Shown here: in pieces, positions 18,427 through 27,243 of the stretch
Position numbering within the stretch: position 1 is the stretch's first letter
How the letters are laid out: each line of letters opens with the position of its first letter
Origin: Nostoc sp. ATCC 53789
Lineage (GTDB): Bacteria > Cyanobacteriota > Cyanobacteriia > Cyanobacteriales > Nostocaceae
Direction of reading: 5' to 3'
NCBI RefSeq assembly: GCF_009873495.1
Contig: NZ_CP046704.1
Span: forward strand, 62,001 to 126,000
Length of the DNA: 64,000 bases
Position numbers and translations under genes: made by a program
The notes under the pieces: model-generated
Database searches by the model: none
What the model was told of the DNA's origin: nothing
The model's input: only the letters and a program-made list of their open reading frames with translations

Positions 18427-19674
18427 ATGATGAATAACTGGTTTGACACAGCTCGATTGGGGATGTTTATTCATTGGGGACATAGTTCTCAAATGGGATG
18501 TGAGTTATCTTGACCGTTAGTTGGGGGTGTATTCAGCCTACCTTTTTGCAAAGATATTCCAGTTGATAAATATCACTACACAGCTAATACTTTCAATCCA
18601 CAGCAATACAATCCTCAAGAATGGGCAGATTTAGCAAAAAGTCTCGGAATGAAATATGCGATATTAACAACCAAGCATCATAATGGTTTTGCCTTATTCC
18701 ATACCCAAGAATCAGACTTTTCAATCGCATCTGCACCTTACAAAAAAGATATTGTACGTGAATATGTCGAAGCGATGCGCTCTGTAGGATTGCGTATTGG
18801 TCTTTATTTTTCACTTAGTGACTGGCATCATCCTGACTATCCGGCTTGGAGAGAGGCAGATAAACCTTATCGCTTTGACCAACTACCTCAACCGACAGCG
18901 CAACAGTGGGAGCGATATATCCAATTTATGTTCAATCAGATACGAGAATTATTGACCAACTATGGTCAAATTGACATCATTTGGTTTGATGGAAGTTGGG
19001 AACGCACTCCAGAGCAATGGCAGGCTCAAAAATTAGCAAAAATGATTCGTGATTTACAACCTAATATTCTCATTAACGATCGCCTACCCAATTGTGGAGA
19101 CTTTGAAACTCCTGAGCAGTTTATTCCTCCTCACCCACCTGCTCATCCTTGGGAAACCTGTCTGACTATTAACGAGAGTTGGGGATACAATTCAGATGAT
19201 TGCAACTTCAAATCGTCTCGTCAATTGATTCATACAATGTGCGAAATAGCTGGCATTGGAGGCAACCTCTTGCTTAATGTTAGTCCGATGGGTAATGGAC
19301 AAATCCCTCCTGAGCAGTTAGAGCGTCTCAAAGATATAGCAGATTGGATGGAGAGTCACTGTGAAAGTATACTGGATACAACCCCAGGATTAGAACCGTG
19401 GCAATTTTATGGCCCCTCAACTCGTAAGGGTGATCGCATTTATCTACACCTATTAATGAAACCTTACGAAACAATATCAGTTAGGGGTATACCAATCAAA
19501 CGAGTAAAATCGGTGTTTCTTCTTGCTGACGGTACAGAACTAACTTACACAAGTCGCTGTGCAATTATGGATTCTATCCTCAATTCTAATCCGTTAGGAG
19601 AATTAACAATTGATGTACCAGAATCAGTAATTAATCCATACGTTACAGTGATTTGTATTGAGATTGATTCTTGA
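18427..19674 (+). pseudogene. GH29 alpha-L-fucosidase with an in-frame TGA
   Basis: Glycoside hydrolase family 29 removes alpha-L-fucose. Reading from ATG 18427 gives MNNWFDTARLGMFIHWGHSS, then a TGA at 18511-18513 where family members have Trp (ELS-W-PLVGG), then open sequence to 19674 (415 codons). Downstream marks are LTTKHHNGFALF, the nucleophile Asp188 in IIWFDGSW, NDRLPN and WGYNSDD. Everything except this one codon looks intact, so the loss is recent or the codon is read through. No signal peptide is evident. Confidence 0.85.
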
Positions 19675-19730
19675 TTAATTAATGTAAATTTAGCTTCTTG
19701 AGCGGGGGTATAGCTCATCTCTGATCATGC

Positions 19731-19827
19731 AGCCCTACCCAAACGGGCGTATATAGCGCTCCCAGTTCTCCTTATTAAATGGACTGCGCCATTTCAAAAT
19801 TAAGCTCAATTCCAACTGTTGCTGTAA
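19731..19827 (-). pseudogene. 3' relic of the GIY-YIG-like gene family
   Basis: About 95 bases match the 3' end of the gene at 32405-33007, including the shared block CTTATTAAATGGACTGCGCC. On the minus strand it would encode the C-terminal end (..KWRSPFNKE..). No upstream part remains. A leftover of a duplicated or deleted copy. Confidence 0.7.
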
Positions 19828-19884
19828 TAGTTGAGATAAATTGAGTAGTTTATCTTGTCATTTGGTGTCAGAAACTTATCCGGT

Positions 19885-20586
19885 ATGGACAAATTGCTTC
19901 CAGAACAGCTGGTCAAAAGCATTTATCAGGAACTACTGCCTAGATTACAAATTGAAAGTGTTAATCCCCGTAATCCCATTCAGGTCAGCTATCTTCCACA
20001 ACCTTGGCAGTTGCTTGGCAAAGGAAATTACGCCGCAGTAGTTTTTCACCCCGATTACCCTGAGTGTGTAGTTAAAATTTATGCCCCAGGACGACTAGGC
20101 TTTGAAGAGGAAGTAGAAGTCTACCGTCGTCTAGGTTCTCATCCGGCATTTTCTGAGTGTTTGTACGCCAAAGATAACTTTCTAATTTTGAAACGGCTTT
20201 ATGGAACAACTTTGTACGATTGTATGCACTTAGGTTTACCAATTCCTCAGCAGGTAATACGGGATATCGATAAAGCTTTGGACTATGCTAGAAGTCGCGG
20301 ACTCCACCCTCATGATGTCCACGGTCGTAATGTGATGATGCATCAGGGTAGAGGGTTAGTTGTAGACATTTCAGATTTTCTGCATCCAGAAGCCTGTTCA
20401 AAATGGAATCACTTAAAAAAAGCTTATTATTGGTTATATCGTCCTGTGTTGCGCCCACTTGGATTGCGTGTGCCATACTCGGCCTTAAATATGCTCCGTA
20501 AAAGTTACCGTCTGGCAACTTCTTTCAAAATTTCCTGTTGTCAACTAGTCCTTAGATTAACTCGTTTTAAATATTTAAAACTTTAG
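19885..20586 (+). CDS. Small serine/threonine protein kinase-like protein
   Basis: 233 residues from ATG 19885. Kinase marks: a glycine loop (LLGKGNYAAVVF), the Lys in CVVKIYAPG, the catalytic loop HPHDVHGRNVMM and the metal-binding Asp in VVDISDF. It is shorter than a full Hanks kinase and lacks the large C-lobe helices, like minimal RIO/ABC1-type kinases in cyanobacteria. A basic C-terminal tail may contact membrane or nucleic acid. Substrate unknown. Confidence 0.75.
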   Translation: MDKLLPEQLVKSIYQELLPRLQIESVNPRNPIQVSYLPQPWQLLGKGNYAAVVFHPDYPECVVKIYAPGRLGFEEEVEVYRRLGSHPAFSECLYAKDNFLILKRLYGTTLYDCMHLGLPIPQQVIRDIDKALDYARSRGLHPHDVHGRNVMMHQGRGLVVDISDFLHPEACSKWNHLKKAYYWLYRPVLRPLGLRVPYSALNMLRKSYRLATSFKISCCQLVLRLTRFKYLKL

Positions 20587-20702
20587 GCTAATTTAGCCTT
20601 GTAACATTAAGTATTTCTGTGCCCAAAAGTGAAAAGGAAATTGTATTGGACCCCTTGCTATTGCTTTAATTTTCAGCTTACTCACTGGTGGCTACTTATC
20701 AG

Positions 20703-20918
20703 CTAATCATACGAAAAAAGTTGAACATTGTTACAATCTCTACATTTACGCGCCCGTAGCTTTTCGCCTTCCCCCCACCCAGCCCCATCAGCACGGAAAT
20801 ACACCCACTGACTTACTGATTCTCCAACGGTACGACCCCAAACAAAATTTTGTGAGCCACAGATAGGACATGGCGTTTCTTGTGGGCTAAGGTTTTCGTG
20901 ATTGGGTTGGTTGTTCAT
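20703..20918 (-). CDS. Small zinc-ribbon protein
   Basis: 71 residues with two Cys pairs, CPICG at about 17-21 and CRDCN near the end, which would bind one zinc. The middle is aromatic-rich (QWVYFRADGAGWGEGEK). Function unknown. Cyanobacteria keep many such ribbons, possibly for nucleic-acid or protein contact. Confidence 0.6.
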   Translation of the reverse strand: MNNQPNHENLSPQETPCPICGSQNFVWGRTVGESVSQWVYFRADGAGWGEGEKLRARKCRDCNNVQLFSYD

Positions 20919-20974
20919 GAACTTACCCCGATAATTTCTGAGTGCAATCTTCAGCAGCTATTGGGCCAAAGTGC

Positions 20975-21072
20975 GATGTCTACGACGGTCACTGAGCGCA
21001 GCCGTACCACTTCGTGGAAGCAAGCTACGCGCAGCGTCTCGTAGAGAAGTGCGGGCTGCGCCTACGCTTGAG
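20975..21072. repeat. Palindromic GC-rich cyanobacterial repeat
   Basis: GC-rich stretch with GTACCACTTCGTGGAAGC and GCTACGCGCAGCGTCTCG and their partial complements. Similar words recur at 21575-21700 and 32282-32390. It looks like the short repetitive elements scattered through Nostoc-type genomes. Otherwise the intergenic region to 21214 is empty. Confidence 0.55.
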
Positions 21073-21214
21073 ATTGAATTACTGATTTTACTCAACTGAC
21101 GCGCTTAGTGACTTTAGTCATATTTAAGTGGTGACATTTGCTAGATATCTTTTCTTGATTATGCAGAATATATTGGCAATATACAAGTTAAGTAAAACAA
21201 GGATTAAAGGATAT

Positions 21215-21565
21215 ATGAACCGCTTAAAATCTCTTCTTCTTGGTGGTTTATTAGCTTCTGTTTCAATTGCTGCTCTTTCAACTCATGCTAATGCTTCTGT
21301 TGTGAATTTTCGCAATGAACATTTAAATACTAATACTATTGCTTTTAATAACGCTAAACTAATTCGTGAGCGTCAATTGCATGAACAACAAGCTCGTGAA
21401 CAAAAGGCTCGTGAATTACGTGAGCGCCAAGTTCGTGAACAAAAAGCTCGTGAATTACGTGAACGCCAAGCTCGTGAACAAAAAGCTCGTGAATTACGTG
21501 AACGCCAAGCTCGTGAACAAAAAGCCCGTGAATTGCGTGAGCGCCAAGCTCGTTTTCATCACTAA
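21215..21565 (+). CDS. Secreted charged tandem-repeat protein
   Basis: 116 residues from ATG 21215. An N-terminal signal peptide (SLLLGGLLASVSIAALSTHANA) precedes four perfect-period 13-residue units, REQKARELRERQA, nearly all Arg, Glu, Lys and Gln. These are expected to form one long charged helix or coiled coil outside the cytoplasm. The protein ends ARFHH. No enzyme motif. An upstream in-frame GTG at 21128 would bury the signal peptide and is rejected. The bidirectional terminator at 21737 follows. Confidence 0.7.
   Translation: MNRLKSLLLGGLLASVSIAALSTHANASVVNFRNEHLNTNTIAFNNAKLIRERQLHEQQAREQKARELRERQVREQKARELRERQAREQKARELRERQAREQKARELRERQARFHH
21395..21550 (+). repeat. Four 39-bp tandem repeats inside the secreted protein
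   Basis: Units at 21395, 21434, 21473 and 21512, each 39 bases, differ by only a few synonymous or conservative changes (GTT for GCT in the first unit). The near identity suggests recent expansion, so copy number may vary between strains. Confidence 0.9.
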
Positions 21566-21574
21566 AATTTGAAT

Positions 21575-21700
21575 TTTTACTCGCTCTGCGGTAAGCGTCT
21601 CGCGCAGCGTCTCCAAGAGTTGCTATGCCGTAGGCTTATCGGCCTCACTCCAATCAAGCGAACGTGAATAGCGTCTAGTAGAGAGGAAACCCAAGCGACA
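21575..21700. repeat. GC-rich repeat cluster
   Basis: Contains CGCTCTGCGGTAAGCGTCTC and CTCCAAGAGTTGCTATGCCG, words resembling the repeats at 20975 and 32282. Non-coding, between the secreted repeat protein and the terminator. Confidence 0.4.
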
Positions 21701-21736
21701 CCAAACAGCGCCAAAAAGTAGACATCGCATACAAAA

Positions 21737-21763
21737 AAGCCCAGTCATCTCATAACTGGGCTT
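21737..21763. terminator. Bidirectional Rho-independent terminator
   Basis: A 9-bp stem AAGCCCAGT / ACTGGGCTT with a 9-base loop. Four Ts follow on the plus strand and six on the minus strand. It sits between the secreted repeat protein (plus) and the hsp20 relic (minus), so it can end both. Confidence 0.85.
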
Positions 21764-21802
21764 TTAGCTATCTCAATCAATTATTGGAAGAATAGTTTCA
21801 GA

Positions 21803-21914
21803 CTATGCAGCAGGAAGTTCAAGATTAACCTTGACAACTTTGTTATTTTTTTTGCTCAGACTCAGGCAGTGTCAAATTCAAAATGCCATCTTTATGAGAA
21901 CTACAAAAAGCATC
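21803..21914 (-). pseudogene. hsp20 small heat-shock protein, C-terminal relic
   Basis: Reading leftward, KDGILNLTLPESEQKK is the end of an alpha-crystallin domain, then a frameshift in an A8 run (T8 at 21846-21853), then NKVVKVNLELPAA and stop in the next frame. About 37 residues of a roughly 145-residue family remain. The upstream part is missing and the cupin gene starts nearby. Its terminator (21737-21763) has survived. Confidence 0.75.
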
Positions 21915-21926
21915 CTGTAATTATTG

Positions 21927-22388
21927 CTAGTAGGGACTCGGAGCAGGTTCTCCCAGACTGTTAGTCCAGATGTCGTCTGGCAGCGAGCGATCGCGGTGAC
22001 ACACCCGATCAAGGTCAGGATACGTGATTGTGTCTACTGCCGCTCGGTTGCCGACTACTAGGCATCGCGTTGCCAAGGCACTGCGATTCTCAAGGAAGTG
22101 ACCTACTGCCACTCCTGCTTGAAAAGTTGCAGCGTCGCCAGGACGTAATACAGTCTTTGTGTCTCCTTCAATGAGCGTGATCTCGCCTTCGAGGACATAG
22201 ACCATTTCATCCTCAGCACGATGCCAATGTTTGATAGATGAACGAGAGCCAGGTTGCAGAACTTCGATGAACGCGCCAAACAGGGTAAGCCCTCCTGCTT
22301 CGCTGATCCAGAGGGTGCGATTTGGCTCATGCGCGGCGTGAGAAGGGCTTTCCTCTACGACGAGACGATCAGGAGTGATAACAGTCAT
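21927..22388 (-). CDS. Cupin-domain protein
   Basis: 153 residues from ATG 22388, preceded by AGAGGTG as ribosome site. One conserved cupin barrel: KHWHRAEDEMVYVLEGE supplies the His-x-His and Glu metal ligands and GHFLENRS the second motif. Such small cupins are dioxygenases, isomerases or binding proteins. The substrate cannot be told. Upstream in-frame sequence to 22541 is compositionally odd and rejected. Confidence 0.82.
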   Translation of the reverse strand: MTVITPDRLVVEESPSHAAHEPNRTLWISEAGGLTLFGAFIEVLQPGSRSSIKHWHRAEDEMVYVLEGEITLIEGDTKTVLRPGDAATFQAGVAVGHFLENRSALATRCLVVGNRAAVDTITYPDLDRVCHRDRSLPDDIWTNSLGEPAPSPY

Positions 22389-22673
22389 ACTGACACCTCT
22401 AGGAATTCTGGGGCATATATCTATTCCATTATGTCTAGTAGTTTGCCAAAGGAATTTTGCGTGGTGGCAAGCTCTTGGGCAGAGGTGCCCAGGGGCAGGG
22501 GGGAAAGAACTTGTACAAATCTCTCCTCTGCCGACCTCCACAAGCGCAATTGTGAGGAAAGCGAACTACTAGGGTACGAATCGAAGCAAAACTTCTCTAT
22601 GTTTGTGCAGTCAGGTGGGAACCCTAACTGCTGGTGATGGGGTGCTGAGTAAGGAAATCTGGGGATGGAGAAA

Positions 22674-22859
22674 GTAGCGACACCGGACAGCCCGTCCTAG
22701 ACATTGCTCTTAGGGAGGTTGTAATCCATCGCCTAAGAGGAATAAATTCTCACGAGTGATTGCCGAAAGTGCTGCTGATGTAGGCTACTGGAGTGATGAA
22801 TGGTATGTTATTTATTCAAATTTATCAGGATAATATACCTCGATTAAGAACAGGAAACT
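22674..22859 (+). repeat. 186-bp interspersed repeat, copy 1
   Basis: Begins GTAGCGACACCGGACAGCCC and ends CGATTAAGAACAGGAAACT. It matches 34688-34873 over its full 186 bases with about 90% identity by eye. Partial copies lie at 36915-37035 and 45045-45081. No ORF, and no clear inverted ends. It occupies part of the 600-base gap between the cupin and WD40 genes, where nothing else was identified. Confidence 0.85.
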
Positions 22860-22993
22860 AGAAAACTGTCAATTTTTCTGGAATAGAAATTAGGCTCATT
22901 GAATTAATAGTAGGGAACAAAGAAAAGATTTGCCAGTGACATTAGAAAACAAGGTTTATTAACTTGACTCCTTACAGTTTCAACAAGATCACC

Positions 22994-24073
22994 ATGAAAT
23001 TACCCATCCTATTTAAAACCCTAACTTTACTTAGTTTTTTCCTGCCTATACCCTTTAGTATGATTGCCAATGTTCCGGTTATAGCAAATACACTTAATAC
23101 TCCCACAAATACTGAACAACCAAAGCGGTTGAAACGAACTTTATCAGGACATACTGCACCTGTGCGTGCATTAACCCTTTCCCCTAGCGGTCAAGTTCTT
23201 GCTAGTGGTAGCGATGATAAAACAATCAAGCTTTGGAATGCTACTACAGGTGCATTGCTTTACACTTTAACTGGACACCGTGAGGGTATTAAATCAATAG
23301 TATTTACTCCAGATGAGCAAACTTTAATTAGTACCAGTTTCGATAACACTATCAAATTTTGGAATACGCAAACAGGAAAGGAAGTTTGCACGATTTCAGA
23401 AAAAACAGGGGTGAAAGCAATGTTGTTGACCCTAGACGGACAAACTTTAATCAGTGGTAGCGGCGATAACACGATCAAATTTCGGAATCTCAAAACTCGA
23501 AAAATCGACCGGATACTCAAAGCAGAAACAACAGCACTTGCAATTACTCCTGATGGTAAAACTCTCTTAAGCGGAGGTGAAAATGGGGGAAGAATTCGGG
23601 TTTGGAGTCTGGTAACAGGTAAACAAATAGGCAGCTTTACCCCACCACTGCCCAAAAAAGAAGACCTAATCAGCGGCTCAGAGCGTGCATCAGCGCCGAT
23701 TACGCTTGCTGTTAGTAAGGATGGGAAAATGCTCTTGTGTGGTGGATACGACGATAGTTTTCAATCTGGTGGAGTTAGAAGCACAGATGGTAAAGGTTTC
23801 AAAGCTTGGGACTTGAAAACAGGAAAGCTAGTTCATGATTTATCGTTCGGTACGAGTATCGATGCCTTAATTATAAGTCCCGATAGCAAGACATTTATTG
23901 CTGGTGGTTTAGGCAGGGAAATCATATTACGCGACATCAAAACAGGGAAATCAGTCATGGAGCTTACCGGACACGCAGGTGGAATTTATGGACTGGCAAT
24001 AAGTAGTGATGGCAAAATTTTATATAGCGGTAGTGGTGACAAATCTGTTAAAGTTTGGCAGATAAAAGTGTAA
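22994..24073 (+). CDS. Exported WD40-repeat protein
   Basis: 359 residues from ATG 22994, starting with a signal-peptide-like stretch (LPILFKTLTLLSFFLPIPF). About seven WD40 blades follow, the clearest being SGHTAPVRALTLSPSGQVLA with SDDKTIKLWN and the last with SGSGDKSVKVWQIKV. A single beta-propeller, probably periplasmic or lipid-anchored, acting as a protein-binding platform. Partner unknown. The next gene (SLH/DUF3370) follows after 118 bases. Confidence 0.85.
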   Translation: MKLPILFKTLTLLSFFLPIPFSMIANVPVIANTLNTPTNTEQPKRLKRTLSGHTAPVRALTLSPSGQVLASGSDDKTIKLWNATTGALLYTLTGHREGIKSIVFTPDEQTLISTSFDNTIKFWNTQTGKEVCTISEKTGVKAMLLTLDGQTLISGSGDNTIKFRNLKTRKIDRILKAETTALAITPDGKTLLSGGENGGRIRVWSLVTGKQIGSFTPPLPKKEDLISGSERASAPITLAVSKDGKMLLCGGYDDSFQSGGVRSTDGKGFKAWDLKTGKLVHDLSFGTSIDALIISPDSKTFIAGGLGREIILRDIKTGKSVMELTGHAGGIYGLAISSDGKILYSGSGDKSVKVWQIKV

Positions 24074-24191
24074 TTCGTCAGCTAAAGGCTACAAATTACA
24101 AGATTACGCAACAAGAGTAGCAACGTAGATATAAATCTTGGGAGATGATGTATTAGCTTTCTGGTTTTTGTTCATTATAATTTGTTTATTA

Positions 24192-26087
24192 ATGCTCTTG
24201 AAAAAAACTTTATTAGTCGTATTTCTCTTAACTCTATCAACCCCCAACGCCCTAGCATTTTCTGACACCGAAAGCTATTGGGCAAAACATTGTATCCAAC
24301 AACTAAAAGAGCGTAAATTAATTACAGGCTACCCTGATGGTAGTTTTCGCCCAGAAACAACAGTGACACGCGCCCAAGCAGCAGTGTTAATGCTAAATGC
24401 TTTTCCTGATTCACCAGTGAAACGTACAGCTGCGTCTTTTAAAGATGTACCTGCTGATTATTGGGCAAATAAAGCAATTTCTACCGCTTACCAAAAAGGA
24501 TTTTTTTCTGGTTATCCTGGTGGTATTTTCCAGCCAAACCAACCAATTCCTCGTGCCCAAATCATTGGTGTTGTAGCTGCGGGGAAAAATTACAGCCCTT
24601 TACCTAGCCCAATGCAGACATTACAACAATATTTTAACGATGTGGGGCAAATACCTAACTATGCCCAAAATGCGATTGCATCAGCCACGATTAATAGTAT
24701 TGTTGTCAATTATCCCAATGTCAAACAGCTAAAACCACTACAAAGCGCGACTAGAGGGGAAGTTGCGGCTTTAATGTGTCGGGCGCTGAATATTTACACG
24801 GTTCCCCCACAATATATTGCTGGAGTCGAAGTAGACAGCCAAGAAATACGTCCTTTACCAGGAAAACTTGATCTTATTCCCACCTTCAACAGTAATAGTC
24901 CTGAACTGGTGACAACTGAAGGAATTTTACTATCAACTTTTCCCCCAGATGGGAAACAAGTACATGAAGCACATTTAAATTATCCCTTTGAAGGCAGATT
25001 TGACATATTTGCTCATCATATTGTCAGGGCAGAAACACCAGCCCAAAGCCTCACTGTATACCAAGGGATAATTGTACATAATCCAGGAAATGAACCTGTG
25101 ACAGTGCAAGTATTACAAGCAGCTAGTTACCTTACCAAAGAAGCACAATTTATTGCTTTAGCTGATATGGTTGAAAATCCCCAAGGTACAGTTTACTCTG
25201 GGCCAGGCGATCGCACAATGAATGATGTACTGCGGGGAGTTCGGCAAGAGATTTTTCCCGAAAAGCTGGTGATAGAACCAAAAGAAACTAAAATCCTAGC
25301 AAATTTACCAATACAGGTACAGGCTCCTTCTTCTAACGGTCGTACTACGATGATGCGCTTGACAAGTAGTAGTCCAGTTTATATCGCAAATTTAGTCAAA
25401 AATAGTAATATTTCACCTACTTTAGGCGAGTGGCAAGAGCTTTTGGATACAGGTAGTTTAGCAGGAAAGCGTGACCCCATTCCAACACCTCTTGACCCTC
25501 CTAGAGAACCAACGGTATTTAGCCGCGTCGCTGGTGTATCTCAAGGAACGCAATGGAAAACACAAATTACGGACAATTCCAATGTTTCCGAGTTAACAAT
25601 ACCCTCACCAGGAAAGGCGTTTTCCTATCCTTTGGGAACTGTACATTTAATTACTCTTAGCACTGGACAAATTCAAAGTGCAGCAATGTTAAAACGTTAT
25701 CCTGATACGGCCTACTTTGCTCACAGTAACTATGGTGTTGAGTACAATCTAACTTTGCCTCTAAGAAATATTACGAGTGAAACCCAGACTATAACTGTGT
25801 CAATACAGACTCCTGTGAAGGATGAAGGGGGAACAGATAGACTGCTATTTTTAAAACCAGGTGTAGAACAAATATTCTTTCGGGGAACGGTGCGGGTTCG
25901 TTACATCGATGATAATGGTGTGGAAAAGACGCGCTATGTGCATTTGGTACAGCGTCGGGGACAAAGGGGTGAACCATTGGTGACACTGAAGATGTTGGCG
26001 AGTGAAAAGCGACAAGTACAGATAGACTTTTTGTATCCTCCAGATTCTACGCCACCACAGGTTTTGACGGTGAGAACAAAGAGGTGA
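24192..26087 (+). CDS. SLH-domain and DUF3370 surface protein
   Basis: 631 residues from ATG 24192. Signal peptide (LLVVFLLTLSTPNALA), then three SLH-type segments in the first ~210 residues (YWAKHCIQQL, LITGYPDGSFRPETTVTRAQ, DYWANKAISTAYQKG and so on), which bind peptidoglycan-linked polymer. The C-terminal ~380 residues match the cyanobacterial DUF3370 pattern (FDIFAHHIVRAETP, YGVEYNLTLPLRN). Likely an outer cell-wall or outer-membrane protein. The upstream TTG/ATG start at 24138 is not needed. Confidence 0.83.
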   Translation: MLLKKTLLVVFLLTLSTPNALAFSDTESYWAKHCIQQLKERKLITGYPDGSFRPETTVTRAQAAVLMLNAFPDSPVKRTAASFKDVPADYWANKAISTAYQKGFFSGYPGGIFQPNQPIPRAQIIGVVAAGKNYSPLPSPMQTLQQYFNDVGQIPNYAQNAIASATINSIVVNYPNVKQLKPLQSATRGEVAALMCRALNIYTVPPQYIAGVEVDSQEIRPLPGKLDLIPTFNSNSPELVTTEGILLSTFPPDGKQVHEAHLNYPFEGRFDIFAHHIVRAETPAQSLTVYQGIIVHNPGNEPVTVQVLQAASYLTKEAQFIALADMVENPQGTVYSGPGDRTMNDVLRGVRQEIFPEKLVIEPKETKILANLPIQVQAPSSNGRTTMMRLTSSSPVYIANLVKNSNISPTLGEWQELLDTGSLAGKRDPIPTPLDPPREPTVFSRVAGVSQGTQWKTQITDNSNVSELTIPSPGKAFSYPLGTVHLITLSTGQIQSAAMLKRYPDTAYFAHSNYGVEYNLTLPLRNITSETQTITVSIQTPVKDEGGTDRLLFLKPGVEQIFFRGTVRVRYIDDNGVEKTRYVHLVQRRGQRGEPLVTLKMLASEKRQVQIDFLYPPDSTPPQVLTVRTKR

Positions 26088-26099
26088 TTTAGGATCAAG

Positions 26100-26186
26100 T
26101 CTCGTGCTTTACGCAAAAAAAACGAATATTCTTGAAGTTGGCATTACAAAGGATAGAGGTCAGCATCAGCTAGCTTATTACAGACG
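26100..26186. repeat. Interspersed repeat, copy B of about 85 bp
   Basis: Second copy of the repeat at 18107-18190: CGTGCTTTACGCAAAAAAAA, then CTTGAAGTTGGCATTACAAA. It lies directly after the DUF3370 gene. Confidence 0.75.
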
Positions 26187-26365
26187 GCAACCGCGAATTT
26201 AAATAGATGCTTTGGAGAAAAAGACAAATCTACTTGCATTACAGAGGTACGTAATCTTACATTAATTGCTTACTTTTTATCAACTGGCATTCAAAATAAA
26301 GCAGGTAAGGAAGATTCGCTGTTAAAATACCACCAGTCGGCTAAATTAAACGAGACATACAGCTT

Positions 26366-26605
26366 ATGATTACTCAAATGATGGTTCAACCTTCATTCTG
26401 GGTAGAGTCTGGAATCAAACTCAGTAAAGTTAGGGACATACATCTGTTTAAATTTACTGAAGAATTGCAGTCTCGACTGGAAGAATTATCTGAGAAAAAG
26501 AAAGCTGGATTGCTAACCACAGAAGAAGATGCTGAATTGGCAGGTATATTAGAACTAGATAGAATTTTTACCTTGCTCAACGCCAAAATCATTTCTGAGT
26601 CATGA
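26366..26605 (+). CDS. Small helical protein paired with an HNH gene
   Basis: 79 residues, predicted mostly helical (KFTEELQSRLEELSEKKKAG, then EEDAELAGILELDRIF). Its last four bases overlap the ATG of the HNH gene (ATGA), so the two are translated as a pair. Function unknown. Such small partners of HNH proteins recur in cyanobacteria and could regulate the nuclease. Confidence 0.65.
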   Translation: MITQMMVQPSFWVESGIKLSKVRDIHLFKFTEELQSRLEELSEKKKAGLLTTEEDAELAGILELDRIFTLLNAKIISES

Positions 26606-27060
26606 CGGTCAATGATTCGACCAAAAAATTAGTCAGACAAAGAGCGAAATTTCTTTGTGAATACTGTCATTCTTCAGAAGAAGCAAGTGCTGCTCTATTT
26701 TCTATTGACCATATTATCCCACAGTCTCTTAAAGGTTCGGATGACCCTGATAACCTGGCGTTAGCTTGTCAGCGCTGTAACGGATATCGCTACAATTTCA
26801 CCACTGGAATTGATCCAGATACAGGACAGATGCTACCTTTGTTTAATCCACGTCAGCAGAAGTGGTCAGACCACTTTATTTGGTCAGGAGATGGTCTAAA
26901 AATTATTGGCATTAGTTCTGTAGGACGAGCTACAAGTAATCGTTTAGACCTTAATGATGAACGTCATAATGAAGGGTCTATTGTCAAAGCTCGTCGTCTT
27001 TGGCTCAAAGGTGGTTGGCATCCACCTGATGAAGACCCGCGACAAGTACAAGAGTTTTGA
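26602..27060 (+). CDS. HNH endonuclease
   Basis: 152 residues. The zinc pair CEYC near residue 19 and CQRCN near 57 frame the HNH core FSIDHIIPQSLKGSDDPDNL. The family includes McrA-like and homing nucleases and defence effectors. Coupled to the upstream 79-residue protein by a 4-base overlap. Confidence 0.87.
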   Translation: MTVNDSTKKLVRQRAKFLCEYCHSSEEASAALFSIDHIIPQSLKGSDDPDNLALACQRCNGYRYNFTTGIDPDTGQMLPLFNPRQQKWSDHFIWSGDGLKIIGISSVGRATSNRLDLNDERHNEGSIVKARRLWLKGGWHPPDEDPRQVQEF

Positions 27061-27243
27061 TTTGCAATTTCCTTAACTGTATGAGTAAAGGCAAAGTTTT
27101 TAGGCTTAGAGAAACTGATAACGGGGATTTAGCTTAAGTATCAAAACGAGCTGCATGATAGAAGCAGGAAAGTTAAACCCCCAAACTTTGTTAAAAAATG
27201 AAATGGTTAATGGTATTATAGTACAAGCGAACTATCAAGAGAT

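Noticed and set aside
21395..21550. Regular 39-bp units looked briefly like a short CRISPR array.
   Set aside because: There are no unique spacers between units; the period is in frame with a secreted coding sequence.
22389..22541. N-terminal extension of the cupin ORF.
   Set aside because: The composition is unlike a cupin, and ATG 22388 has a good Shine-Dalgarno.
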